Below, piece by piece: positions 33,248 to 41,633 of a DNA stretch of 60,834 nt. The position numbers and the translations under genes were made by a program. Below the pieces are notes generated by a model that was given only the letters and a program-made list of their open reading frames with translations, searched no databases and was not told the DNA's origin. Within the stretch, counting starts at the first letter, position 1, and each line of letters begins with the position of its first letter. The DNA lies in the NCBI GenBank assembly GCA_016188215.1, contig JACPIF010000003.1, positions 99,388-160,221 on the forward strand. The letters run 5' to 3'. The stretch is from Candidatus Woesearchaeota archaeon (lineage in GTDB: Archaea > Nanobdellota > Nanobdellia > Woesearchaeales > JACPIF01).

Positions 33248-33415
33248 ATGGCATTTGGAGAACGTAGAGGATTTGGCGGCGGCGGTTTTGGCAATAGAGA
33301 GATGCACAAGACAACCTGCTCAGAGTGCAAGAAGGAATGTGAAGTTCCGTTTAAGCCGGCAGAAGGCCGAGCTGTATTCTGCAGGGACTGCTACCAGAAA
33401 AGAAAGAAGTTCTAG
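33248..33415 (+). CDS. CxxC-x17-CxxC zinc protein
   Basis: A 55-residue protein: a Gly-rich arginine-bearing N-terminus (MAFGERRGFGGGGFGNRE) followed by CSEC, exactly 17 residues, then CRDC and a basic end. This matches the CxxC-x17-CxxC family, abundant in DPANN archaea and candidate phyla and thought to bind nucleic acid. It starts at ATG 33248 after GAGG. A hairpin CTCGT/ACGAG lies in the 70-base leader, downstream of GATTTATAAAT at about 33151. Confidence 0.85.
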   Translation: MAFGERRGFGGGGFGNREMHKTTCSECKKECEVPFKPAEGRAVFCRDCYQKRKKF

Positions 33416-33497
33416 TAGGGTAAACTTGCTAGTTTTTTATTTCTTATTTTTTCTATTTTCTTTTTAAAGAGCATACGATATGCTATACTTTCTTCTA

Positions 33498-33668
33498 TTA
33501 AACTGTTGACGACCTCATAAAGTGCCGTATCAGCGAGAAGATAAACAGCACCAGGAATATCACGAATAGGACCTTCGCTATCCATGCAGCTGTCCCTGCT
33601 ATCCCTCCAAATCCGAATATTGCAGCAACAATCGCCACTATCAGGAATGCTATTGCCCATCCCAGCAT
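33498..33668 (-). CDS. DUF1328-type small membrane protein
   Basis: A 56-residue protein with two membrane spans. [20 protein letters not shown], then [20 protein letters not shown] and a short basic end, match the DUF1328 (YtjA/UPF0391) family almost along its whole length. Function is unknown. In bacteria its members respond to envelope stress. A different minus-strand frame covering the same bases has no comparable match. Confidence 0.85.
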   Translation of the reverse strand: MLGWAIAFLIVAIVAAIFGFGGIAGTAAWIAKVLFVIFLVLFIFSLIRHFMRSSTV

Positions 33669-33792
33669 AAGGACCACCCTTTCTGATATAGACTTTAATT
33701 CTTTTAAAGGTTATGGACTACTGGTTATATGCTCTATATGCCCAGCCTGGTTTCATTAGGATTAAATAATCCGTTATCTTCCCACTAATTTC

Positions 33793-34407
33793 ATGGCCCT
33801 AAAAGAGTACAGGAAAAAGCGGGATTTCAAAAGAACACCTGAACCCAAGGGAGATACTTCAAAGATAAAGACAGAAAAAAAGACTAAACAGAAAGCTAAA
33901 AAGTTCTCATATGTAATCCAGCAGCATCATGCACGCAGGATACACTATGATTTCAGGATAGAGGTAGATGGCGTGCTTACTTCCTGGGTCATTCCCAAGG
34001 GTCCTTCAACAGACCCTGAAATAAAGCGGCTTGCGGTCATGACAGAGGACCACCCCATGGAATATGCTAATTTTGAAGGAATAATTCCTGAGGGCGGGTA
34101 TGGCGCAGGCTCTGTAATAGTGTGGGACAATGGGACATATGAGAACATAAGCCGGTTTGAGAACATGAAGGATGCAGTCAAAGCAGGCCATATAGTCATA
34201 AAGATTACAGGTAAGAAGCTGAAGGGTGAATTTGCTCTCATGCGCATGCGTGCTCGAAATCCATTTGAAAAAGAACAATGGTTATTTTTGAAAATGAAAG
34301 ATGGATATGCACAACCTGGTTATGACGTTACTTCGGAAAAGCCTAAATCAATTGTAAGCGGGCTTACCCTTGAGCAGCTTGAGAAAAAGCACGCGAAAAA
34401 GGTGTAG
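33793..34407 (+). CDS. LigD-type 3'-phosphoesterase domain protein
   Basis: A 204-residue stand-alone copy of the LigD PE domain, which trims 3' ribonucleotides and phosphates at DNA breaks before ligation. After a basic N-terminal arm (1-45) the core motif reads QQHHARRIHYDFRIEVDGVL, with the metal-binding His and Asp. It continues with SWVIPKGPS and TEDHPMEYANFEG (catalytic His), then GGYGAGSVIVWDNGTY. It is convergent with the ligase gene and near Ku, forming a complete end-joining set apart from a polymerase domain. Confidence 0.92.
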   Translation: MALKEYRKKRDFKRTPEPKGDTSKIKTEKKTKQKAKKFSYVIQQHHARRIHYDFRIEVDGVLTSWVIPKGPSTDPEIKRLAVMTEDHPMEYANFEGIIPEGGYGAGSVIVWDNGTYENISRFENMKDAVKAGHIVIKITGKKLKGEFALMRMRARNPFEKEQWLFLKMKDGYAQPGYDVTSEKPKSIVSGLTLEQLEKKHAKKV

Positions 34408-34412
34408 TATCT

Positions 34413-35342
34413 TCATAAATCCTCCATAGTACATTCCCTTGGATTCTTGTCATCTCTTAATCGAAGGAAAACAGGAGCACGTGCAATCATATCTGATGTA
34501 AAGTCCTGATACTTGATTTCAGCGACAAACTTTGGCTTAACCCACTGCACATTTCTTGCTTCAGGCGGCAGCCTTTCAATGTAGGCTTTTGTCTGCAAAG
34601 GTTTCAGTTTGGCATAAAGCTCTTCAAGTATGCGCTCATTGAATCCTGTGCCAACTTTTCCGATATAGGTAAGCTTTCCTTTTACATAAAGGCCCATGGC
34701 AAGCGATGATAATGCCCGTATCTTTTGGGTGTATCCGATAATTACCGCATCAAAAGTCTTGACATTCTTTATCTTGATCCAGTCCGGAACCTGCCTTCCA
34801 GAATAGTACATGCTGTCTGCACGCTTTGCCACAACCCCTTCCAGATTCCTTGCTTTTACAGCATCCCATAATCTCCTGCCATCTGCAGTGTACACCATGA
34901 GCTGCAGGTTTCTGGTTTCTGCCACAATATGCTTTAGTATCTCCTTGCGCTTCAGCAGCTTCTCTTTCATCATGCTTTTCCTATCTTTCTCAAGGATATC
35001 AAATGCAACATATACCGCAGGATACTCCTTGCTTAACTCCTTGATTTGCCCAAGGCTGCTCACATTCCTTTTCTGCCATAATCCAAACGATGGATTTCCC
35101 TTGTCATCATAAACGACAATCTCACCGTCAAGAACGCAGCTCTTAGCCTTGATCTGCTCACGGAAAGAAAGCTCAGGATAAACCCTTGTGACGTCATGGC
35201 CGTTTCTGGTGACGAGCTTCAGTCTGGAATCAACATGGCAAATTGCCCGTATCCCGTCCAGTTTTGGCTCAAATATGTATCCTTTCCTTAAAAGGTCTGC
35301 CGGACTGCCCAAAACAGCAAGCATTGGCTTTATCATGGTCAC
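34413..35342 (-). CDS. ligD: ATP-dependent DNA ligase (LigD ligase-like)
   Basis: A 309-residue ligase consisting of the adenylation and OB domains only. Motif I is EPKLDGIRAI with the nucleotide-linked Lys; LDGEIVVYDDKG (motif III) and EGVVAKRADSMY (motif IV) follow, with KIKNVKTFDAVIIGYTQ as motif V. The C-terminal VKPKFVAEIKYQDFTSDMIAR is typical of LigD ligases. It overlaps the Ku gene by 4 bases (ATGA), so the two are one operon. Confidence 0.94.
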   Translation of the reverse strand: MTMIKPMLAVLGSPADLLRKGYIFEPKLDGIRAICHVDSRLKLVTRNGHDVTRVYPELSFREQIKAKSCVLDGEIVVYDDKGNPSFGLWQKRNVSSLGQIKELSKEYPAVYVAFDILEKDRKSMMKEKLLKRKEILKHIVAETRNLQLMVYTADGRRLWDAVKARNLEGVVAKRADSMYYSGRQVPDWIKIKNVKTFDAVIIGYTQKIRALSSLAMGLYVKGKLTYIGKVGTGFNERILEELYAKLKPLQTKAYIERLPPEARNVQWVKPKFVAEIKYQDFTSDMIARAPVFLRLRDDKNPRECTMEDL

Positions 35343-36100
35343 TTGAGGCTTGCCTTAAGCGCCTGTATCAGATTCTTCTCCACCTTAGGCTGTTTGGCCT
35401 CCTTTATAATAACAGGCTCGCCCTTCTCTTTCTTCCTGATAAGCTCTTTAAGCTGCTCAGCAAAAGTGTCCTTGAACTCTGATATGTCAAACTCATCCGT
35501 TGTCAGTTTCTGCACCAGCTGCTTTGCCAGCTCAAGCTCCTCTTTCTTCAGCTTTGGCGGCTCTTTCAACTCTTCTACCCTTTTGATGTCACGGATCTCA
35601 TACTGGTAATTAAGGGTAGTGAGCAGCATCCCGTCCTTGTAGGCAGAGATTATGCATGTGTGCTCCTTCTCGCGCATTACAAACCTTCCGATGGCAACCC
35701 GTGCTGTTGATTCAAGCACTTCCCTGAAAAGGAAATATGCCTTATCCTTTGGCTTTTGGGGTGCGCAGTAATAATGCTTATGAATATAGATAGGATCCAC
35801 CTGATGCGCGTCCACAAACTCAACGACGTCAATAGTGTCTGCCTTTGCCGGCTTTAATTTTTCAAGCTCTTCCTTTTCAAACACATAGAACTGCCCTTTC
35901 CTTATCTCAATCGCCTTGAGCACCTCACCCCATGGGACTTCCCGCTTGCAGCCTTCGCAGAACCGCTTGTAGCGGATAGGGCTCTTGCATTCGCTGCAGA
36001 TGAGCCTGAAGCTGATTGCCTGGTTTTCTACCGCTGCATACAGCCGTACAGGTATGCTTACGAGACCGAATGAGACATAACCGTTCCACACAGACTTCAT
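35339..36100 (-). CDS. ku: Ku DNA end-binding protein, prokaryotic type
   Basis: A 253-residue homodimeric ring that threads onto broken DNA ends. MKSVWNGYVSFGLVSIPVRLY is the canonical opening (first 20 shown by family). Two CxxC pairs (CSECKSPIRYKRFCEGC) are present as a possible zinc site. VDPIYIHKHYYCAP and REKEHTCIISAY are conserved. The basic C-terminus should bind ligase. ATG 36100 is chosen since it gives the conserved start. Ku and LigD are mainly bacterial and known from few archaea, so transfer is likely. Confidence 0.94.
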   Translation of the reverse strand: MKSVWNGYVSFGLVSIPVRLYAAVENQAISFRLICSECKSPIRYKRFCEGCKREVPWGEVLKAIEIRKGQFYVFEKEELEKLKPAKADTIDVVEFVDAHQVDPIYIHKHYYCAPQKPKDKAYFLFREVLESTARVAIGRFVMREKEHTCIISAYKDGMLLTTLNYQYEIRDIKRVEELKEPPKLKKEELELAKQLVQKLTTDEFDISEFKDTFAEQLKELIRKKEKGEPVIIKEAKQPKVEKNLIQALKASLK

Positions 36101-36331
36101 GGTACCGCCTCGCAATGTATAAGTTATAGTCTATTTTGGATAATACAAAGAATTCTGGCTTAATAAATTTGCGCATCTAAATAAAAGTTAAGCTAACTAT
36201 AATCTGCAATTATAGTCGGTGACATGAACCAAGACGCGCAGATGCTCATTAAAGAGCATAAAACGCACTTCTGTATGCTCCTCTCATCCTCTCAAAAGGC
36301 TGCTGGTTTTGATATAGCCATTTTGCTTCAA

Positions 36332-36655
36332 TCATTTAAGGTTAAGCGGGTATTCGCTCTCTTTCCAATCTTCTATGCCACCTTTATAGACAAAGACATT
36401 GTCAAATCCAGCTTCATTTAGTGTATAATGGGCTTCATCAATAATGTCATAGGGCCCATAGAGTATTATTGTTGCGCTCTTGTAAGGCACTTTCTCAAGC
36501 ACCCTTTCCTCAAAGCTATCCTCCTCAAAAGGGATATTGACGGCTCCAGGTATGTGCGCAAACTCAAAATCATCAGGGCGTGATACGTCTAATATTATAA
36601 AATCCTGGCTTTCCTGCATAAGGTCCTTCAAGCCTTGTTTTGTAATAGTGCCCAT
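36332..36655 (-). CDS. Rhodanese-like domain without catalytic Cys
   Basis: A 107-residue rhodanese fold: FIILDVSRPDDFEFAHIPGA, and at the end FVYKGGIEDWKESEYPL. In the active-site loop the sequence is LYGPYD, without Cys. It therefore cannot carry persulfide and may be a binding module. It differs from the intact rhodanese at 25925. ATG 36655 gives the usual family N-terminus; the longer reading from 36670 adds five residues. Confidence 0.8.
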   Translation of the reverse strand: MGTITKQGLKDLMQESQDFIILDVSRPDDFEFAHIPGAVNIPFEEDSFEERVLEKVPYKSATIILYGPYDIIDEAHYTLNEAGFDNVFVYKGGIEDWKESEYPLNLK

Positions 36656-36736
36656 GCTGCCCCCGAGCACCTCTTTAGAAATAAAACTATAAAAGGCTTC
36701 CCCATTAATAAAAGTAGTGAATTTAGCCTAATTGAT

Positions 36737-37177
36737 CTATTGATGCTCATGGCGGAGGCTTTCGTCCCTTGTCACCACATACGCCATCCACCTGCTTGTT
36801 GTCTTGCCTATGTTTCGGAACTTCTGCATCTCCTCCCTTACACTTGGATTGAACAATGGCTGCTTTTTATGCTTCTGCTGCACCTCCTTCACCCATCTCA
36901 TGACGCTGCCATGCCTTTTGGCAATATCCTGTATGCTCCTGGCATTCTCAATGACAGCTGCTATCTTGCTGCGGTTTCGTATCATGCCTTCACGCCTCAT
37001 AATCTTTTCCACACGCTCTCGTGCAACCTTGCTTATATCAAAATTATTGAAAGCCTTGCGTATCTTTGGCCATCGCTTCTGGACAACATTCCAGTTGAAG
37101 CCTGACACAAACAATATCTGAGCCATGGCCTCAAGGAATTCAGCATCAGATCTAGGTTTGCGATGAATATAAGTCAT
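36737..37177 (-). CDS. DNA-3-methyladenine glycosylase I-like protein
   Basis: A 146-residue all-helical protein. SDAEFLEAMAQILFVSGFNW, VVQKRWPKIRKAFNNFDISKV and IRNRSKIAAVIENARSIQDI follow the Tag/HhH-GPD pattern, in which a Trp-rich opening is followed by RNxxKI. It would remove alkylated bases. Classical Tag zinc ligands at the ends are not obvious, so the specificity is uncertain. It neighbours end-joining genes. Confidence 0.65.
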   Translation of the reverse strand: MTYIHRKPRSDAEFLEAMAQILFVSGFNWNVVQKRWPKIRKAFNNFDISKVARERVEKIMRREGMIRNRSKIAAVIENARSIQDIAKRHGSVMRWVKEVQQKHKKQPLFNPSVREEMQKFRNIGKTTSRWMAYVVTRDESLRHEHQ

Positions 37178-37202
37178 TGCATAATAGAAGAAAGCGTCTC
37201 TT

Positions 37203-37580
37203 TTAAGATTTGCTATACCCCAGGTGCACTGGCAAACCTAAATATTGCATGGCGCGGCCAAGCCATGTGATGGGCTGAGGCACTGGCTCTTTTTCCCTAA
37301 GCCTCCATTCAATAAGATCGTATTCATACACCAGCCTCTTTTTCCTGTCTTGTACAGTGCAGAAAGGAGCGTTAACATGAGTTGTGGTAGGATACGCATC
37401 TCCGGATAGATGTACAATAATGTCGCCCAGGCCGATGCGGAGCAAGGCCTCTGCATCTTTTACAGCAATGGCAACTTTACGTACTGATGTCATAATTCCA
37501 TAGTGAGTCATGCCCGCAAGGTCAAAGCGGATTGCAAGATCAGCTGCTAGGCTTTCAATTGAGCTTATCCTTGTAGTCAT
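37203..37580 (-). CDS. Hypothetical protein
   Basis: A 125-residue soluble protein without recognisable family. KVAIAVKDAEALLRIGLGDIIVH and LVYEYDLIEWRLREK suggest an alpha/beta fold. It is on the same strand as the Tag-like gene, 25 bases upstream of it, so they may share a transcript. Confidence 0.55.
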   Translation of the reverse strand: MTTRISSIESLAADLAIRFDLAGMTHYGIMTSVRKVAIAVKDAEALLRIGLGDIIVHLSGDAYPTTTHVNAPFCTVQDRKKRLVYEYDLIEWRLREKEPVPQPITWLGRAMQYLGLPVHLGYSKS

Positions 37581-37706
37581 TCAGTAATATTTTGTCTCTT
37601 ACATATTTAAAGATTATCACAAAAATGCAAAATATATGCATAATATGCCCAAAAAGAATTTAATAATCCCTGGAAATAAAGACTAAAACGGGTAAAGGGG
37701 TGTCCT

Positions 37707-38105
37707 GTGCCAAGTGTACTTATAATTGAGCCAGATCACGAAATTTCTGAGCCATTGCGCCTTGAGGTTGAGCAAGCTTCTCACAGTGTTGTTGTTGCCA
37801 AAAACTGGGAGCGGGGGCTTGAGGTTATGATCCGCAAGGCTCTCCTGGATCAACTTCCTGATGCTGCATTGGTAAGTTTTGAGCGCGGAATATCCAATTA
37901 CCTATTTGCACTCTATTTGAGGCAGCATCCTGCGTATAGCCAATATAGGCTTTCTATTCTTGGATATGGGCAATTTGCAGTGGATCCTGTTGTGCAAAAG
38001 CTGTTTGATTATACTACTTCAAGGATATTTATGGATGACGAAATATTACATTGGTTAAGCTCTGTTTCAGCAAATGGTGGCTGGGGTTTGCTGAAACCTG
38101 CATAA
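37707..38105 (+). CDS. Degenerate receiver-like protein
   Basis: A 132-residue protein starting with GTG 37707 after AAAGGGG. The opening SVLIIEPDHEISEPLRLEVE and a middle SHSVVVAKNWERGLEVM look like the first strand-helix-strand of a response-regulator receiver. The phosphorylated Asp position reads PDAALVSFERG without a clear Asp-based acid pocket. It may be a pseudo-receiver. No kinase is nearby. Confidence 0.5.
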   Translation: MPSVLIIEPDHEISEPLRLEVEQASHSVVVAKNWERGLEVMIRKALLDQLPDAALVSFERGISNYLFALYLRQHPAYSQYRLSILGYGQFAVDPVVQKLFDYTTSRIFMDDEILHWLSSVSANGGWGLLKPA

Positions 38106-38145
38106 ACCAGTTAAATTCTTAAATAGCCGAGATTCATGACTCTCC

Positions 38146-39573
38146 ATGAGCACTGATTACAAGCTTCTCGGCCTGAAGGCAGGCCTGGAGATTCACCAGC
38201 AGCTTGACACAAGCAAGCTATTCTGTAACTGCCCTTCTGTGTTAAGGGATGATGCCCCTGATGCCATAGTCAAGAGGCGATTGACTGCAGTAGCCGGGGA
38301 AACCGGTGAAGTGGACATTGCTGCATTGCATGAAACCAGCAGGAAGGCTGCCTTTAATTACGAGATATACCACAATACCACCTGCCTTGTTGAGCTTGAT
38401 GACGAGCCGCCGCATCCAGTAAACCCTGAGGCTTTAAGGATAGCCATGGAAGTAGCATTGCTTCTGAATGCAAAGCCAGTGCAGGAGATACAGGTCATGC
38501 GCAAGACAGTCGTAGATGGAAGCAACACCTCAGGCTTCCAGAGGACTGCATTGGTTGCGCGAAATGGCCATATCCAGATGAGATCAGGAAAGGTGAGGAT
38601 AGCAACAGTCTGCCTTGAGGAGGATTCTGCAAAGATCATAAGCCAGGACAGGCAGCATGGCATGGTAACATACCGGCTTGACAGGCTCGGCATCCCCCTG
38701 ATTGAGATAGCGACTGAGCCTGATATCCACACTCCGGAGCAGGCAAAAGAAGTTGCAGAATACCTTGGCATGGTGCTGCGCTCCACTGGAAAAGTCAAAC
38801 GTGGGCTTGGCACCATACGGCAGGATGTCAATATTTCAATAGAGAAGGGGGCTAGAGTTGAGATCAAGGGAGTTCAGGACCTTAGAAGCATTCCAAAAGT
38901 TATTGAGAAGGAAGCAGAGCGGCAGCTTTCCCTGTTAAAGCAAAACCAAAAGCCGAAATCTGAAGTGAGGAAAGCGAACCCTGATAACACAACCTCTTTT
39001 TTAAGGCCCATGCCCGGGGCTGCCAGGATGTATCCTGAGACTGATGTCCCTCCGGTTCCTGTAACTAAAGAATACCTCATGCGCATAAAGCTGCCAAAGC
39101 TGTTGACTGATAAGTTAAGTGAGCTTGCCGCTGAATATGGCCTATCGGAAGCCCTCGCAAAAGAAATAATTGCCAGGAATGTCTCATTGGAGGAATACAA
39201 GGCCTTGTTTCCTAATATAGCACCTGCATATGTTGCACAGATCCTCATAGAAGTTCCAAAAGACATTAAGGCAAGGCTTAAAGCAGATACTGGCAAATTA
39301 GTGCATGAGGATTTCCTCAAAGTGTTCAGGCATCTTAACGATGGCGAGATAACAAAAGAGGCAGTGCCTGAAATCCTCGTAGAGCTTGCAAAAGGCCACA
39401 AGCTCGATATCTCTAAATATAAGTCTGTACCTGATGAGGAGCTTAAGAAAGAGATTGACAGGCTCAAGAAGGAAAAGCCAGATTTATCAAGCCAGGCATA
39501 CATGGGGCTGATAATGAGCAAATTCAGGGGCAAGGTAAGCGGCAAAAAAGTGATGGAGATGCTGCAGGGTTAA
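38146..39573 (+). CDS. gatE: Glu-tRNA(Gln) amidotransferase subunit E, short form
   Basis: GatE binds Glu-tRNA(Gln), activates the glutamate with ATP and accepts ammonia from GatD. LKAGLEIHQQLDTSKLFCNC, RRLTAVAGETGEVD and CLVELDDEPPHPVN are GatE-specific, and RQDVNISIEKGARVEIKG is the catalytic cradle. The 475 residues are about 150 fewer than described GatE proteins: the sequence passes from SEVRKANPDNTTSF straight to LRPMPGAARMYPETDVPP, leaving out the AspRS-like (GAD) insertion domain. The C-terminal helical and YqeY-like domains are present. It is linked by 1 base to a DedA gene. Confidence 0.93.
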   Translation: MSTDYKLLGLKAGLEIHQQLDTSKLFCNCPSVLRDDAPDAIVKRRLTAVAGETGEVDIAALHETSRKAAFNYEIYHNTTCLVELDDEPPHPVNPEALRIAMEVALLLNAKPVQEIQVMRKTVVDGSNTSGFQRTALVARNGHIQMRSGKVRIATVCLEEDSAKIISQDRQHGMVTYRLDRLGIPLIEIATEPDIHTPEQAKEVAEYLGMVLRSTGKVKRGLGTIRQDVNISIEKGARVEIKGVQDLRSIPKVIEKEAERQLSLLKQNQKPKSEVRKANPDNTTSFLRPMPGAARMYPETDVPPVPVTKEYLMRIKLPKLLTDKLSELAAEYGLSEALAKEIIARNVSLEEYKALFPNIAPAYVAQILIEVPKDIKARLKADTGKLVHEDFLKVFRHLNDGEITKEAVPEILVELAKGHKLDISKYKSVPDEELKKEIDRLKKEKPDLSSQAYMGLIMSKFRGKVSGKKVMEMLQG

Positions 39574-39574
39574 A

Positions 39575-40213
39575 ATGATAGACATAGCTTCTCTCCTCAG
39601 CTTTATCCTGCACTTAGACCAGCATATCCAGTGGGTCTTTGACAGCTATGGCATATGGATATACGCGATTCTTTTCTTTATCATCTTCGCAGAGACAGGT
39701 TTCGTGGTAACGCCATTCCTTCCGGGAGATTCCTTATTGTTTGCAGTCGGCGCGTTTGCAGCGACTGGCTCTTTGAATGTATTTTTCCTTTTCATGCTGC
39801 TCAGCGTTGCAGCAATTGGCGGCAACACGGTAAACTATGCAGTTGGGTACAAGCTTGCGCCTGCCATTACCAAAGGAAAGAAGGTGCGCTTCATAAAGAA
39901 AGAATATATTGAGAGGACCAGGAAATTCTATGAGAAGTACGGCGGCAAGACAATCATCCTGACAAGATTCATCCCTATCCTGAGGACATTTGCACCATTC
40001 ATGGCAGGCGTCGGCTCTATGAGTTTCTGGAAATTTCAAATGTACAACATTATAGGCGGCATCGCATGGATAGGCATTTTCCTGTACAGCGGCTATTTCT
40101 TCGGCAACATCCCTTTTGTAAAGCAGAACTTTACTATAGTTATACTGGTAATAATCATAGTATCGCTTATACCCGCGGCTGTGGAGTATGTAAGGCACAG
40201 GAGACAGAATTAA
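39575..40213 (+). CDS. DedA-family membrane protein
   Basis: A 212-residue membrane protein of the DedA/SNARE-associated family. IIFAETGFVVTPFLPGDSLLF carries the E-x(9-10)-P-G motif, and GGKTIILTRFIPILRTFAPFMAG carries the conserved R-F-x-P-x-x-R. Family members act as scramblase or lipid carriers driven by proton motive force. It starts 1 base after the gatE stop. The two are unrelated in function but share the transcript. Confidence 0.92.
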   Translation: MIDIASLLSFILHLDQHIQWVFDSYGIWIYAILFFIIFAETGFVVTPFLPGDSLLFAVGAFAATGSLNVFFLFMLLSVAAIGGNTVNYAVGYKLAPAITKGKKVRFIKKEYIERTRKFYEKYGGKTIILTRFIPILRTFAPFMAGVGSMSFWKFQMYNIIGGIAWIGIFLYSGYFFGNIPFVKQNFTIVILVIIIVSLIPAAVEYVRHRRQN

Positions 40214-40830
40214 ATCTCCCCTTTCTTCTTATACCTGCCGCGCTTTTCAACCTGTGCCAGGCGCTCAAGGACTGCAGCCCCATCTTTAGCTTTCTTCTTA
40301 TAAGCTTCAAGGGCCGCAGCAAAAGATTCCTGCCAAATCCTGTAATGCTTGGATTCAAGCCCTTCTTTCAGTAGATGAAGATCAACGGCCTTGTCCTCTA
40401 TCTTATGGGAAAAGAAAGACAAGCCAAAGTCAATAAAGTAAATTTTCCTCTCCTTTCCATGAAGTATCATATTTGAAGTTGTCAGGTCTCCATGGATTAT
40501 AGTCATGTTATGCAGCTCCGCAACTTTCTCCCCCATCTCTTTAGACAGTTTAATGTAGTCAGATTTTTCTAAAACATCTCTTAATCTAGACCCCTCAATA
40601 AAGTCCATCACAATAGTCTGCTTTCCATCCTGCTGGATAAGCCTTGGAGAAGGGAATCCAGCTTTCTGCAATGTCGCAAGAACTTTAGCCTCCCTCCGTG
40701 TCCTATAGCCGCGCAGCTTGCTGTCTATCTCTGCAATCCTGTATCTTTTGGGAATCCTATCCTTTATCAATACAGCCCCATCCCGGTAGATGTTTGCTTC
40801 TGCTCCCATTGATATCTGTTTTTTTTGCAT
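40210..40830 (-). CDS. bud32: Bud32 (PRPK) atypical kinase of the KEOPS complex
   Basis: A 206-residue small kinase that supports Kae1 in making t6A on tRNA. GAEANIYRDGAVLIKDRIPKR replaces the Gly-rich loop with its Lys. The catalytic loop reads IHGDLTTSNMIL and the metal site IYFIDFGLS. The C-terminus KRGRYKKKGEI is the typical basic tail. ATG 40830 shares its A with the stop of the PIN gene (TAATG), so the kinase follows the toxin gene in an unusual operon. Kae1 is not in the window. Confidence 0.95.
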   Translation of the reverse strand: MQKKQISMGAEANIYRDGAVLIKDRIPKRYRIAEIDSKLRGYRTRREAKVLATLQKAGFPSPRLIQQDGKQTIVMDFIEGSRLRDVLEKSDYIKLSKEMGEKVAELHNMTIIHGDLTTSNMILHGKERKIYFIDFGLSFFSHKIEDKAVDLHLLKEGLESKHYRIWQESFAAALEAYKKKAKDGAAVLERLAQVEKRGRYKKKGEI

Positions 40831-41258
40831 TATTCCAATGAATTCAATATTCTCCAAGTTCTGATGACAGGGATTCCTTTATATTCTTTCAAGGAAAGCA
40901 GATCCTTATCGCCACTGACAATATAATCAGCTTTTGCGCTTTCTGCGCACTCAAGGAATTTGTTATCTTTTTCATCCCTGCAAACTTTTATGATTAATCT
41001 GGGAGCAATAACTAAATGGGAGAGTGAAACAATCTTCTGTATAATTTGATCTGGCGTTAAGCCAGCATCCTTCATAACTTTATCAAATTTTGGTCTTTTT
41101 ATTACATCTTCAACCTCTTTAAGAATTTCGTTCGTAATGTACAATTTAGCCTTACCTTGCTCAATTTTCCTAAATAGTTCAGCCTCATTCCCTTCCCAAA
41201 AGAAAGCTGAAACAAGAGTATTGGTATCAAGAACCAGTTTAAGCGGCATTTCTGACAT
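40830..41258 (-). CDS. PIN-domain toxin (COG1569-like)
   Basis: A 142-residue PIN ribonuclease. LVLDTNTLVSAFFW holds the first Asp and Asn, NEILKEVEDV a Glu, and CRDEKDNKFLECAESAKADY and VSGDKDLLSL the remaining acidic residues. It overlaps the AbrB-type antitoxin by 20 bases and abuts Bud32, so the toxin pair is inserted directly upstream of an essential tRNA modification gene. Confidence 0.87.
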   Translation of the reverse strand: MSEMPLKLVLDTNTLVSAFFWEGNEAELFRKIEQGKAKLYITNEILKEVEDVIKRPKFDKVMKDAGLTPDQIIQKIVSLSHLVIAPRLIIKVCRDEKDNKFLECAESAKADYIVSGDKDLLSLKEYKGIPVIRTWRILNSLE

Positions 41259-41502
41259 CTTTAATAGCTTTTTTTACATCTGCTTTTGTTAATCCCGCTT
41301 GCTTTGCTGCATCTCTTAAAGGCTTTGCTATCTCATCAAATGTCTTTTTAATTGCAGGGGTTTCTATTTTTTTAAGTATAACTGTTCCAGCTTCACCAAA
41401 TACCATAAACTGGTCGGATTTCTTTATTCCCATTTCTTTCCTTAAAGAAGATGGAATAACAACCTGTCCTTTTTCAGATATTCTAGTTAGTTCAACTTGC
41501 AT
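41239..41502 (-). CDS. AbrB-type antitoxin
   Basis: An 87-residue protein with the SpoVT/AbrB hairpin domain ISEKGQVVIPSSLRKEMGIK followed by a Lys-rich helical tail. It pairs with the PIN toxin downstream and likely represses its own promoter. A TTACTTATATAC element lies about 25 bases before its ATG at 41502. Confidence 0.87.
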   Translation of the reverse strand: MQVELTRISEKGQVVIPSSLRKEMGIKKSDQFMVFGEAGTVILKKIETPAIKKTFDEIAKPLRDAAKQAGLTKADVKKAIKDVRNAA

Positions 41503-41633
41503 GTTAGATCACCTGTAGGATAAGTAAACCATATCTTACTTATATACTTTTCTATTTTAAAGCCAGCCTATTCATATATCTTTGAAGTAATTTCTCCAGG
41601 CTCTATTCAAGGCGCACCGCAATCTTTTTATAA

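Noticed and set aside
33412-33660. 82-codon frame on the minus strand
   Set aside because: The overlapping frame 33498-33668 encodes a clear DUF1328 membrane protein; the 82-codon translation has no family pattern.
36224-36421. 65-codon frame on the plus strand between Ku and the rhodanese-like gene
   Set aside because: Its second half is antisense to the rhodanese-like gene and its composition is not protein-like; the TAGTCGGTGACAT motif at its start is better treated as non-coding.
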